Origin: Streptomyces coryli
GTDB lineage: Bacteria > Actinomycetota > Actinomycetes > Streptomycetales > Streptomycetaceae
Direction of reading: 5' to 3'
DNA: 40,172 nucleotides
NCBI RefSeq assembly: GCF_011044975.1
Contig: NZ_JAAKZV010000048.1
Span: 1-40,172, forward strand
Under the pieces are notes generated by a model. It was not told the origin of the DNA, made no database searches, and saw nothing but the letters and a program-made list of their open reading frames with translations. Positions 6,161-14,448 of the stretch are shown in pieces. How positions within the stretch are numbered: position 1 is the first letter of the stretch; each line of letters opens with the position of its first letter. The translations under genes were made by a program, and so were the position numbers.

Positions 6161-8694
6161 CCCCCACCCCCCGCACCCTCGCCGTGCCCGACCTCTCCCT
6201 CGTCGTGCTCATCGGGACCACCGGCTCGGGCAAATCCACCTTCGCCCGCCAGCACTTCAAGCCCACCGAGGTCATCTCCTCGGACTTCTGCCGCGGCCTC
6301 GTCGCCGACGACGAGAACGACCAGTCCGCGAGCGGCGACGCCTTCGACCTCGTGCACTACATCGCCGGCAAGCGCCTCGCCGCGGGCCGGCTCACGGTCA
6401 TCGACGCCACCAGCGTCCAGCCGGAGGCCCGCAAGCAGCTCGTCCGTATCGCGCGCGAGCACGACGTGCTGCCCGTCGCCATCGTCCTCGACGTCGAGGA
6501 GCGGGTCTGCATCGAGCGCAACGCCGGGCGCCCCGACCGCGCCGGCATGCCCAAGCACGTCATCCCGCGCCAGCGCCGCGAGCTGCGCCGCGGCCTGCGC
6601 GGGCTGGAGCGCGAGGGCTTCCGCAAGGTGCACCTCCTCAAGGGCGCCGCGGAGGTCGACGCCGCCGAGGTGGTGCTGGAGAAGCGGTTCAACGACCTCA
6701 CCCACCTCACCGGACCGTTCGACATCATCGGCGACATCCACGGCTGCGCGAGCGAGCTCAAGAGCCTGCTCACCAAGCTCGGTTACGAGGACGGCGTCCA
6801 CCCCGCCGGGCGCACGGCCGTCTTCGTCGGCGACCTCGTCGACCGCGGCCCGGACACCCCGGGGGTGCTGCGCCGCGTCATGAGCATGGTCGAGGCGGGC
6901 AGCGCGCTGTGCGTGCCGGGCAACCACGAGAACAAGCTGGCCCGTTACCTGAAGGGCCGTAACGTCCAGCACACCCACGGCCTCGCCGAGACCATCGAGC
7001 AGCTGGACGCCGAGACCGATGAATTCCGCGCCCGGGTGGGCGAGTTCATCGACGGCCTCGTCAGCCATTACGTGCTCGACGGCGGCCGCCTCGTGGTCTG
7101 CCACGCCGGCCTGCCGGCCAAGTACCACGGCCGCCAGTCCGGCCGCGTGCGCAGCCACGCGCTCTACGGCGACACCACCGGCGAGACCGACGAGTACGGC
7201 CTCCCGGTGCGCTACCCGTGGGCGGAGGACTACCGCGGCCGCGCCGCCGTCGTCTACGGCCACACCCCGGTCCCGGACGCGACCTGGCTCAACAACACCA
7301 TCTGCCTCGACACCGGCTGCGTCTTCGGCGGCAAGCTCACCGCCCTGCGCTGGCCGGAGCGCGAGCTGGTCGACGTCGAGGCCGAGCAGGTCTGGTACGA
7401 GCCGGTGAAGCCGCTCCGTACCGAGGCGCCCGGCGGGGCGGAAGGCCGTCCGCTCGACCTCGGCGACGTGCAGGGCCGCCGGATCATCCAGACCAACCAC
7501 CACGGCCGCATCTCCGTCCGCGAGGAGAACGCCGCCGCCGCGCTGGAGGTGATGAGCCGCTTCGCCCTCGACCCGCGACTGCTGCCGTACCTCCCGCCGA
7601 CGATGGCGCCCACCGCCACGTCGAAGGAGGACGGCTATCTCGAGCACCCGGCGGAGGCCTTCGCCGAGTTCCGGGACGCGGGAGTGCGGCAGGTGATGTG
7701 CGAGGAGAAGCACATGGGCTCGCGCGCGGTGGCGCTGGTGTGCCGCGACGAGGCGGCCACGGCGAAGCGCTTCGGCATCACCGGCGTCTCCGGCGCGCTT
7801 TACACGCGGACCGGCCGCCCGTTCTTCGACGACGCCGAGAAGACCGAGGCGCTGCTCGACCGGGTGCGGAAAGCCGCCACCGCCGCCGGGCTCTGGGACG
7901 AGTACGCCACCGACTGGCTGCTGCTCGACGCCGAGCTGCTGCCCTGGTCGCTGAAGGCGGGCGGGCTGCTGCGCAGCCAGTACGCGGCGGTCGGCGCCGC
8001 CGCGGGCGCCGCGCTGCCGACCGCGGTCACGGCGCTGGAGCAGGCGGCCGCGCGTGGCGTCCCAGAAGTGGCGGACCTGCTCGCCCGGCACCGCGAACGG
8101 GCCGCCGACGCGGCCGCGTTCACCGACGCGTACCGCCGCTACTGCTGGCCGGTCGACGGCCTGGACGGCGTCCGGCTCGCGCCGTTCCAGCTGCTCGCCA
8201 CCGAGGGCGCGAGCCACGCCGCGCTGCCGCACGACCAGCAGCTCGCCCTGCTCGACCGGCTGGCCGAGCACGACGGCTCCGGGCTGCTGCGGCGCACCGG
8301 CCGGCTCGTCGTCGACACGGAGGACGAGGCGTCGGTCGCCGAGGGCGTCAAGTGGTGGCTCGACCTCACCGCCGACGGCGGCGAGGGCATGGTCGTCAAG
8401 CCGCTGCAGGCGCTCGTACGGGACGCGAACAACCGCCTTGTGCAGCCCGGCGTGAAGGTCCGCGGCCGGGAGTACCTGCGGATCATCTACGGTCCCGAGT
8501 ACACCCGCCCCGACCAGCTGCAGCGGCTGCGGCAGCGCTTCCTCGGGCACAAGCGCTCGCTCGCCTTGCGCGAGCACGCGCTCGGCCTGGAGGCGCTGGA
8601 CCGGCTGGCGGCGGGCGAGCCGCTGTGGCGGGTGCACGAGGCGGTGTTCGCCGTGCTGGCGCTGGAGTCGGAGCCGGTGGACCCGCGGCTCTAG
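6157..8694 (+). CDS. pnkp: Pnkp: polynucleotide kinase-phosphatase-ligase for RNA repair
   Basis: This 845-residue protein has the three-module layout of bacterial Pnkp. The 5'-OH polynucleotide kinase has its P-loop GTTGSGKST at 20-28. The 2',3'-phosphatase of the calcineurin type has GDIHGC at 192-197, GDLVDRG at 225-231 and GNHE at 255-258. The C-terminal ligase adenylyltransferase module has its motif I at 516-521 (EKHMGSR), with Lys518 as the expected AMP-accepting residue. With Hen1 it heals and seals ribotoxin-cut RNAs. The ATG at 6157 follows a strong AAAGGAGG and overlaps the hen1 stop, so longer in-frame readings into hen1 are not genuine. Length is close to the 870-residue Clostridium thermocellum enzyme. 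The stop interlocks with the opposite gene's stop in CTAG. Confidence 0.97.
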   Translation: MTPTPRTLAVPDLSLVVLIGTTGSGKSTFARQHFKPTEVISSDFCRGLVADDENDQSASGDAFDLVHYIAGKRLAAGRLTVIDATSVQPEARKQLVRIAREHDVLPVAIVLDVEERVCIERNAGRPDRAGMPKHVIPRQRRELRRGLRGLEREGFRKVHLLKGAAEVDAAEVVLEKRFNDLTHLTGPFDIIGDIHGCASELKSLLTKLGYEDGVHPAGRTAVFVGDLVDRGPDTPGVLRRVMSMVEAGSALCVPGNHENKLARYLKGRNVQHTHGLAETIEQLDAETDEFRARVGEFIDGLVSHYVLDGGRLVVCHAGLPAKYHGRQSGRVRSHALYGDTTGETDEYGLPVRYPWAEDYRGRAAVVYGHTPVPDATWLNNTICLDTGCVFGGKLTALRWPERELVDVEAEQVWYEPVKPLRTEAPGGAEGRPLDLGDVQGRRIIQTNHHGRISVREENAAAALEVMSRFALDPRLLPYLPPTMAPTATSKEDGYLEHPAEAFAEFRDAGVRQVMCEEKHMGSRAVALVCRDEAATAKRFGITGVSGALYTRTGRPFFDDAEKTEALLDRVRKAATAAGLWDEYATDWLLLDAELLPWSLKAGGLLRSQYAAVGAAAGAALPTAVTALEQAAARGVPEVADLLARHRERAADAAAFTDAYRRYCWPVDGLDGVRLAPFQLLATEGASHAALPHDQQLALLDRLAEHDGSGLLRRTGRLVVDTEDEASVAEGVKWWLDLTADGGEGMVVKPLQALVRDANNRLVQPGVKVRGREYLRIIYGPEYTRPDQLQRLRQRFLGHKRSLALREHALGLEALDRLAAGEPLWRVHEAVFAVLALESEPVDPRL

Positions 8695-9305
8695 GCGCTC
8701 GGCCGCAGCGGCGCGGGCCCCAGCAGCCAGTTGCCCCGCGCCTCAGGATCGCTGCTGGAGAAGTACTCCACCACGGCCTGGTGGATCTCGTCGTGCTCCA
8801 GGACGCCGTTGTGATTGCGGTCCAGGCGCTCGAAGGACAGCCGCAGGTCGGGCGTGGACCGGAGGTGGAAGGCCGCGGCGAGCAGGCCGATGTACTCGTC
8901 CTCGGTCACCTCGCCGTCCCCGTCGAGATCGGCGAGGTCGGCGAGGATGCAGGCGAGGGCGTTCACGGCGTGCAGCGCGCGGCGACGGTCGCGCAGCGAG
9001 ACGATCAGCTGCTCCGTGAACGCCTCCCGGTCCACGGCCGCCCCCGCGCCCAGTCCCGCCGCGCTCCACAGCGCGCTGAAGCGCTGGTGCAGCAGCCGCC
9101 CGTCGCGGCTGTCACCGTGCACCCGGAAGCGGTCGGCGGTGCGCTCGGCGGCCGCCTCGAAGTCGTGCCGGGTGAGGCGGCCGTCGCGGTCGCCGTCCAG
9201 GCAGTCGAACCAGTGCCCGAGCTTGCGGCGCAGCAGCCGGGAGTCCTGTACGGGCAGGGCGTCCGGGCGGCGCAGCGCGCGCCGCAGGGGGAGTGGCAGC
9301 TGCAT
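8691..9305 (-). CDS. EF-hand calcium-binding protein (calerythrin-like)
   Basis: This 204-residue protein has at least three canonical EF-hand loops: residues 37-48 (DGDRDGRLTRHD), 126-137 (DLDGDGEVTEDE) and 162-173 (DRNHNGVLEHDE). A degenerate fourth may lie near 65-100. This matches the four-hand calcium sensors or buffers of actinomycetes such as calerythrin. No signal peptide or membrane segment is visible, so it is cytoplasmic. The ATG at 9305 has AAGGAGG 11 bases upstream. It lies 43 bp downstream of the DUF4239 gene on the same strand, so the two are probably one operon. Its partner is unknown. Confidence 0.92.
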   Translation of the reverse strand: MQLPLPLRRALRRPDALPVQDSRLLRRKLGHWFDCLDGDRDGRLTRHDFEAAAERTADRFRVHGDSRDGRLLHQRFSALWSAAGLGAGAAVDREAFTEQLIVSLRDRRRALHAVNALACILADLADLDGDGEVTEDEYIGLLAAAFHLRSTPDLRLSFERLDRNHNGVLEHDEIHQAVVEYFSSSDPEARGNWLLGPAPLRPSA

Positions 9306-9325
9306 CGGGCGTGCGGCCTCCTTGT

Positions 9326-9352
9326 CGGTCTCAGCGGTCTCAGCGGTCTCAG
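9326..9352. repeat. Three tandem 9-bp units (cggtctcag)
   Basis: Exact copies start at 9326, 9335 and 9344. They cover the last codon and stop of the DUF4239 gene and part of the gap before the EF-hand gene. On the minus strand each reads ctgagaccg. Confidence 0.9.
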
Positions 9353-10194
9353 CGTTCGAGGTTCTGCATCTGGTCGACGACATGGGTGAAGGCATCGGGC
9401 TGGATGGCCACTTCACCCTTGAACGGGTTTTCCAGGGCCGACACCAGGAATATCGACAGCGCGATGACGAGCGCCCCGACCGACACCACCACCCGCTGCA
9501 TCCAGTCCCGGCGTACCCCGAAGAAATAGACCATGACGATGGTGACCACGCCGCCGAAGTAGAGCAGAATCCACACCACTCCGGGGACCCGGTATTCCGC
9601 GGCGAGCAGCCGCAGCCGGCGGTTGTCGCTCAGCTCCTGGAGGTTGGCCACGGACGCCTCGTAGAGCGGGTCGTCGCGGTCGGCCGGTTTGACATTCATG
9701 TACACCGACCAAATGTCGCCGAGTTGGGACTGGGCCCGGGGATCGGGCCCGTGTTCCGCCATGTTCTTCCACTCGGCGTCCACCACCACGTACGCATAGG
9801 TGCGGGTGGCCTCCTGCACCTGGCGGCGCTTTTCGACGGGAAATCCGCGGGACAGCCGTTCGATATTGGCGAGGGCATTGGCTTCCTGCGCGACGGTGGT
9901 CTGGGTTTCGGCGTAGTGCTCCCATACGACGACCACGGCGAAGGCCACCAGCGTCGCGAACACCGCGCCGATGGAGGCGAATACGGCGCCCTGCGACGGG
10001 CTGTTCCGCTCCACCAGCGCGTTCCGCACCAGCCTGCGGGCCAGCGGCACCCCCGAGTTGACCAGCAGCAAGGTGAACGCCACCGTCAGCGCCGCCTCGA
10101 CCCACAGGCCGATGGTCACCGTCCGTACGACGACCAGACCGACCGCGGCCACCGTGAAGAGCAGCCAGAAAACACCGAGATTGTGATAACGCAA
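9349..10194 (-). CDS. DUF4239 (bestrophin-like) membrane protein
   Basis: This 281-residue protein has two membrane helices near the N-terminus (about 8-50), one at about 72-92, and two near the C-terminus (about 205-265). Between them lies a cytosolic helical region with ETQTTVAQEANALANIERLS and VQEATRTYAYVVVDAEW. This is the DUF4239 family, annotated as bestrophin-like; bestrophins are calcium-gated anion channels, but bacterial DUF4239 function is not established. Its adjacency to an EF-hand protein makes a calcium link attractive, though this is inference. The start ATG lies 67 bp from the opposite-strand UrtA-like gene, so promoters are divergent in that gap. Confidence 0.85.
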   Translation of the reverse strand: MRYHNLGVFWLLFTVAAVGLVVVRTVTIGLWVEAALTVAFTLLLVNSGVPLARRLVRNALVERNSPSQGAVFASIGAVFATLVAFAVVVVWEHYAETQTTVAQEANALANIERLSRGFPVEKRRQVQEATRTYAYVVVDAEWKNMAEHGPDPRAQSQLGDIWSVYMNVKPADRDDPLYEASVANLQELSDNRRLRLLAAEYRVPGVVWILLYFGGVVTIVMVYFFGVRRDWMQRVVVSVGALVIALSIFLVSALENPFKGEVAIQPDAFTHVVDQMQNLER

Positions 10195-10261
10195 CGGCCG
10201 CGACCTCCCGTATCCCCCACATCCTCACCATCGCACGGCGGGTGAAAACAGGCCGGCGGGT

Positions 10262-11554
10262 TTGATCCACCGTTTCGGCGCGCAGTTCTGCAGTGTGCAG
10301 CCCTTCGGTCGCCGCGTACTCCTCGCCCTCCTGCTGGTCCTGCTCTCGCCGACGCTGCTGGTCGACTCGGCGCACGGGAAGCGGGATACCAAGCCGCCGA
10401 TCCGCGTAGGAATTCTGCACTCCTTCACGGGGACCATAGCCATCAGTGAACGCTCCGTGGTGGACGCGGAATTGCTCGCCATCAAGGAAATCAACGAGGC
10501 CGGCGGCGTGCTCGGCCGCCGCGTCGAACCGGTGCAGGCCGACGGCCGCTCCGACCCCGCCGTGTTCGCCCGCCGCGCGGACCGGCTGCTCGCCCGCGAC
10601 CGGGTGCCGGTGATCTTCGGCTGCTGGACCTCGGCCAGCCGCCGCAGCGTGGTCCCGGTCGTCGAGCACCGGGAGGGGCTGCTCTTCTACCCGGTGCAGT
10701 ACGAGGGCGTCGAGCAGTCCGACAACGTCGTCTACCTCGGCGCCGCGCCCAACCAGCAGATCATCCCGGCGGCCGAGTGGTTCTTCGACAACCGCGGCCC
10801 GCGCTTCTTCCTGGTCGGCTCCGACTACGTCTTCCCGCGCGTCGCCAACGCCGTCATCAAGGACGCCCTGGCAGGCCTCGGCGGCAAGGTGGTCGGCGAG
10901 GCGTACCGGCGGCTCGGCAGCCAGGACATGGCCGCCGTCGTCCGCCAAATCAAGCGCAGCAAGCCCGACGTCATCCTCAACACCCTCAACGGCGACAGCA
11001 ACGTTCCGTTCTTCCGCGAGCTGCGCAAGGCCGGCGTCGACCCGAACCGCACCCCCGTCGTCTCCACCTCCATCGCCGAGGACGAGGTCCGCCACCTCGA
11101 CCCGGGCACCCTCGCCGGCAACTACGCGGTCTGGAACTACTTCCAGAGCGTCGACACCCCCGCCAACCGCCGCTTCGTCGCCGCCTTCAAGCGCGCCTAC
11201 GGCCGCGACCGGGTGACCGACGACCCGATCGAGGCCGGCTACACCGGCGTGCACCTGTGGGCCCGGGCGGCCGAGGCCGCGGGCACCACGGACCCGGCCG
11301 CCGTCCGGGCCGCCGCCCGCGGGCTGCGCTTCGCCGCGCCGGAGGGCCAGGTCTGGCTCGACGAGCGCAACCAGCACCTCTGGAAGCCGGTCCGGATCGG
11401 CAAGCTCCGCCGCGACGGCGGTTTCGACGTCGTCTGGGAGAGCGAGGGCGTGGTGCACCCGGTGCCGTATCCGCCGTACCGGACGCCGAGCTCCTGGCGG
11501 GCGCTGCTGACCCGGCTGTACGAGGGGTGGGGCGGGCAGTGGGCGGCGCCCTGA
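10262..11554 (+). CDS. UrtA-like urea/amide ABC-transporter substrate-binding protein (orphan)
   Basis: This protein of up to 430 residues is a type I periplasmic-binding protein of the UrtA/AmiC branch, which binds urea, short amides or amino acids outside the membrane. Visible hallmarks are IRVGILHSFTGTIAISE near the mature N-terminus, FGCWTSASRRSVVPVVE and LFYPVQYEG, and AYTG-like GYTGVHLW near the end. A signal peptide is present (RRVLLALLLVLLSPTLLVDSA). The start is uncertain: TTG at 10262, or GTG at 10295, which gives a compact signal peptide; neither has a good ribosome site. No permease or ATPase genes are adjacent, so it either serves a transporter encoded elsewhere or acts as a sensor. 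Confidence 0.87.
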   Translation: MIHRFGAQFCSVQPFGRRVLLALLLVLLSPTLLVDSAHGKRDTKPPIRVGILHSFTGTIAISERSVVDAELLAIKEINEAGGVLGRRVEPVQADGRSDPAVFARRADRLLARDRVPVIFGCWTSASRRSVVPVVEHREGLLFYPVQYEGVEQSDNVVYLGAAPNQQIIPAAEWFFDNRGPRFFLVGSDYVFPRVANAVIKDALAGLGGKVVGEAYRRLGSQDMAAVVRQIKRSKPDVILNTLNGDSNVPFFRELRKAGVDPNRTPVVSTSIAEDEVRHLDPGTLAGNYAVWNYFQSVDTPANRRFVAAFKRAYGRDRVTDDPIEAGYTGVHLWARAAEAAGTTDPAAVRAAARGLRFAAPEGQVWLDERNQHLWKPVRIGKLRRDGGFDVVWESEGVVHPVPYPPYRTPSSWRALLTRLYEGWGGQWAAP

Positions 11555-11589
11555 CCGGACCGCCCGGCCGGCCGGCAGCGTGGGCCTGA

Positions 11590-13221
11590 TCAGCCGGGAT
11601 TACGGGCGGCGCTCCACTCCTGCCGCATCTGCGCCGCCATCGCCCGCCGCGTCGCGGTGTCGTCCGCCGGGGCGCCGGACTGGGCCCGCGGGCCGTGCAG
11701 CTCGTAATGCCGGTCGAGGATGCGCGCGTCCTCCAGCACCATGTCGGCCGCCGCCCGCCGGATGCCGGGCCCGAACCGCGGGTCCCCGGCGGCCAGCGTC
11801 GCCGCGCCCAGCAGCATGCCGGCGAAGACCAGGTCCGCGCGCTGGTTGGTGATGCTGTCCCGCTCGTGGAAGTTGACCGGCCTGCCCTCCGCCAGCACAT
11901 GCGCCGTCACGCCCTGCGGAAGCGTGCAGGAGAGCGTGCCGTCGGCCGGCTGCCGGCGCACGTCCACCGCGAGCTTGCGCAGCGCCGGCAGGTCGAACTC
12001 GACGTCCCTGCTGGTGCAACTGGCCAGATAGCAGTCCCGGGCAAGACGCTGATACGAGCCCGTGGACATGCAGCCGCGGCCCGTGGTGCCGAAGATCAGC
12101 AGCGGCTCGTGGTCCCAGAGGATCGTGTCGAGGGTGTTGGCGGTGAAGAACCCCTCCTGGTGGGCGGCGATCAGCCGGACCACGTCGATGTCGTACACGG
12201 CGACGTTCAGCTGCCGGGCGCGCAGCCGGCGGGCGATCTGGGTGCCGACCTGGCCGTAGCCGATCACCAGCACCGGATGGCCCTCGAGGATCATCGGCGG
12301 CAGCATGGACAGCGCCGCCTCCACGACGTTGTCGGCGATCCAGTACGACTCCAGCGTGCCCTTCAGCCGGGACTGGGCGACGGAGAAGAGCGGGACCGGC
12401 AGATCGCTGCCGAATCGTTCCAGCTTGTAGATGCCGGACATGGTCTGCTCGACCACCCCGGCCCAATTCGCCAGCTGGTCGCGGTGGTTGTCCAGGAGCG
12501 CGGGCAGCACATAGCCGCCGTCGTCGAGCGCGAGCGGGCGCAGCCCGGCCGCCGCGGCGCGGAGCCCGTGCTCCGCGACGGCGGTGGCGGCCCGGTCCAC
12601 CGGCTCCACCCGGATGCCCTGCGCGAGCAGATGCCCCTCGACGCGGTGCCGCAGCCGGTACGCGTAGTCCTTGCGCAGCACGGTGATCGCGTCCGGGCGG
12701 GCCCCGGCCTCGATCAGGCAGTCCACCAGGTGCACCAGGTCGTTGAGGAAGTGGCCGGTGACGATGGGGGCGGTGCCGGCCAGCGGGCGGGTGCCGCGCA
12801 GCGGCAGGGTCACCTCGTTCATCAGCGGCAGCTCGTCGCGGATCTGCGCCGACTCGGCGTCGGTGAAGGGCTGCTGGTGCAGCGCGAGCGCGACCCGCTG
12901 CAGCATCGGATCGGCCGGTTCGGCGGGCGGGGCCGTCTGCAGGGCCAGCCGGTACGCGTCCGGGGCCCGGCGCTCGGCACGCAGCTCGGCGGTGACCGAC
13001 AGCAGCGCCGGCAGCCCGCCGGGCAGCCGCAGCCGCAGCCCCTCGGGCGCGGCGGCCGGCGGCTGCGCGAACCCGGCGGCCCGCTCGATCCGGGCGGCGG
13101 CGGCCCGGAGCAGCCCGGCGGCATCCTCGGGCGCGCAGCGTACGTCGACATGGGTGCTCAAGGCGCCGTCACCCGGAGCCTCCAGGGACTCGCGTGTCTC
13201 CAGGGGATTCATGTGTCCCAT
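11590..13221 (-). CDS. Divergent S-adenosylhomocysteine-hydrolase-like NAD-binding protein
   Basis: This 543-residue protein has a C-terminal half that aligns by eye with adenosylhomocysteinase. It shows PLFSVAQSRLKGTLESYW, then the Rossmann motif GYGQVG at about 321-326, FGTTGRGCMST, and HVLAEGRPVNF...SITNQ, matching the hydrolase's LLAEGRLVNL and NSFTNQ. The positions equivalent to human Lys186 and Asp190 appear to be Gln and Lys, and the usual GHPS segment is absent, so ordinary hydrolase activity is doubtful. The N-terminal 150 residues are unrelated Ala-rich sequence. The start could be ATG 13221 or ATG 13212; neither has a strong ribosome site. It is convergent with the UrtA-like gene, 35 bp apart. 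Confidence 0.75.
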   Translation of the reverse strand: MGHMNPLETRESLEAPGDGALSTHVDVRCAPEDAAGLLRAAAARIERAAGFAQPPAAAPEGLRLRLPGGLPALLSVTAELRAERRAPDAYRLALQTAPPAEPADPMLQRVALALHQQPFTDAESAQIRDELPLMNEVTLPLRGTRPLAGTAPIVTGHFLNDLVHLVDCLIEAGARPDAITVLRKDYAYRLRHRVEGHLLAQGIRVEPVDRAATAVAEHGLRAAAAGLRPLALDDGGYVLPALLDNHRDQLANWAGVVEQTMSGIYKLERFGSDLPVPLFSVAQSRLKGTLESYWIADNVVEAALSMLPPMILEGHPVLVIGYGQVGTQIARRLRARQLNVAVYDIDVVRLIAAHQEGFFTANTLDTILWDHEPLLIFGTTGRGCMSTGSYQRLARDCYLASCTSRDVEFDLPALRKLAVDVRRQPADGTLSCTLPQGVTAHVLAEGRPVNFHERDSITNQRADLVFAGMLLGAATLAAGDPRFGPGIRRAAADMVLEDARILDRHYELHGPRAQSGAPADDTATRRAMAAQMRQEWSAARNPG

Positions 13222-13518
13222 TGCCCCGCCGCCCCGGCCCGCACCGCCAGGGAGTGCGGGCCGCCGATGGCAGGGCCCGGGGGCGCGCGGCAGTGTCGCC
13301 GGGCCCGTAGCGCGGGCGGACCCGGGGCCGGACCAGGGGCGGCGGACGGGGGCGGGCCGCCACACGGGGCCATCGCAGCCACACGCGCCTCTCTCACCCG
13401 ATGGTCCTACTGCACCCCCGTGCTCCTCCCGCGCTTCGGTGGCGACCCCGCCGCTCTGGACCCGCGGTGCTCCGGCGTGCAACAAACGTGACCGGGACCC
13501 CACGGCAAAGGAGCGACC
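13222..13518. other. 297-bp intergenic region, no gene seen
   Basis: This very GC-rich stretch lies between the divergently oriented SAHH-like and cupin genes and should hold both promoters. I see no convincing -35/-10 pair or long palindrome. The only clear signal is aaaggag at 13506-13512, just before the cupin start. Reading frames crossing it on both strands look like GC-driven open frames. Confidence 0.5.
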
Positions 13519-14417
13519 ATGCCTTCCGACCACCAGACCGCTGCCGCCGCCCGACCGCCGCTCGCCGACGCCCTCGGCCTGCAACCGCACCCGGAAGGCG
13601 GCTGGTACGCCGAGACCTGGGCGGTGGCCGGTGCGGACGTGCACCCGCCCGGCTATCCGGCACCGCGGGCGGCGGCCAGCGGCATCTACTTCCTGCTGCA
13701 GCCGCGCGAGGAGTCGCGCTGGCACACCGTCCGCTCCGACGAGCTGTGGCTGTGGCATCGCGGCGGCCCGCTGCTGCTCTCCCTCGGCGGCACCGGCGAG
13801 CGGCCGGTACGACGCAGATCGTGCTCGGCCCCGACATCGAGCGCGGCCAGCAGCCGCAGGCGCTGGTGCCCGGCGGGGTCTGGCAGGCCGCCCGGCCGCT
13901 GACGGACACCGAGGCGCTGGTCAGCTGCGTGGTGGCGCCCGCCTTCGACTACGCCGACTTCGCCCTGGAGCCGCCGCCCACCGCGCACGCCGAGGCCACC
14001 GCCGTACTGCCGCGGCCGCGCGCCGAGGTGTGGCCGCTGGTCGCGGACTTCGCCGGCATCGCGGGCTGGCATCCGCTGATCGCGAAGGCGACGGCCGAGC
14101 CGGGGCTGCCGGCGAACACCCCCGGCCAGCTGCGGCACCTGGTCACCGAGGGCGGGGCGGTGATCCGCGAGCGGCTGCTGCGGATGGGGGAGAGCGAGGG
14201 CGGGTACGAGTGCGTGTACGAGTTCGCCGAGTCGCCGATGGAGGTGCACGACTACCGCGCCACGCTGACCCTGGCGGACGGTCCCGACGACGGCTCCTGC
14301 CGGGGCACTTGGCGGGCGGACTTCACCCCGCACGAGCCGGCCGCGGCCGCGGAGCTCTCGCGGTACTTCGCCGACGAGGTCTTCGCGCCGGGACTGCGCG
14401 CGCTCGCCGGGAGCTGA
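13519..14417 (+). pseudogene. Frameshifted cupin_5 (DUF985)-SRPBCC fusion
   Basis: The first frame gives the start of a DUF985/cupin_5 protein: LGLQPHPEGGWYAETW, then SGIYFLLQPREESRWHTV and SDELWLWHRGG. It runs out of family sequence near base 13806 and stops at 13902. Another frame resumes the same domain at TTQIVLGPDIERGQQPQALV and VAPAFDYADF, followed by an SRPBCC (polyketide-cyclase/START-like) domain from about base 14000 to 14417. Restoring one G in the ccgg at 13805-13807 gives RPGTTQ and one open frame of exactly 300 codons including stop (299 residues). DUF985 proteins are cupins of unclear function; SRPBCC domains bind hydrophobic ligands. Either a sequencing slip or a recent mutation. 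A ribosome site (aaaggag) is intact. Confidence 0.8.
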
Positions 14418-14448
14418 GCGGCGGTGCGCGTTACGGCGCTGCCGCGCG

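Noticed and set aside
6022-8637. Long minus-strand open frame (871 codons) opposite pnkp
   Set aside because: It is antisense to a gene with intact motifs. Its translation is low-complexity Val/Leu/Gly/Arg typical of the mirror frame in high-GC coding DNA.
10262-11554. Complete urea ABC transporter operon
   Set aside because: Only the binding protein is present. No UrtBC permeases, UrtDE ATPases or urease genes are adjacent.
13222-13758. N-terminal extension of the SAHH-like gene to base 13758
   Set aside because: The extension overlaps the cupin start on the other strand and is Arg/Pro/Gly-rich with no domain. ATG 13221 or 13212 is sufficient.
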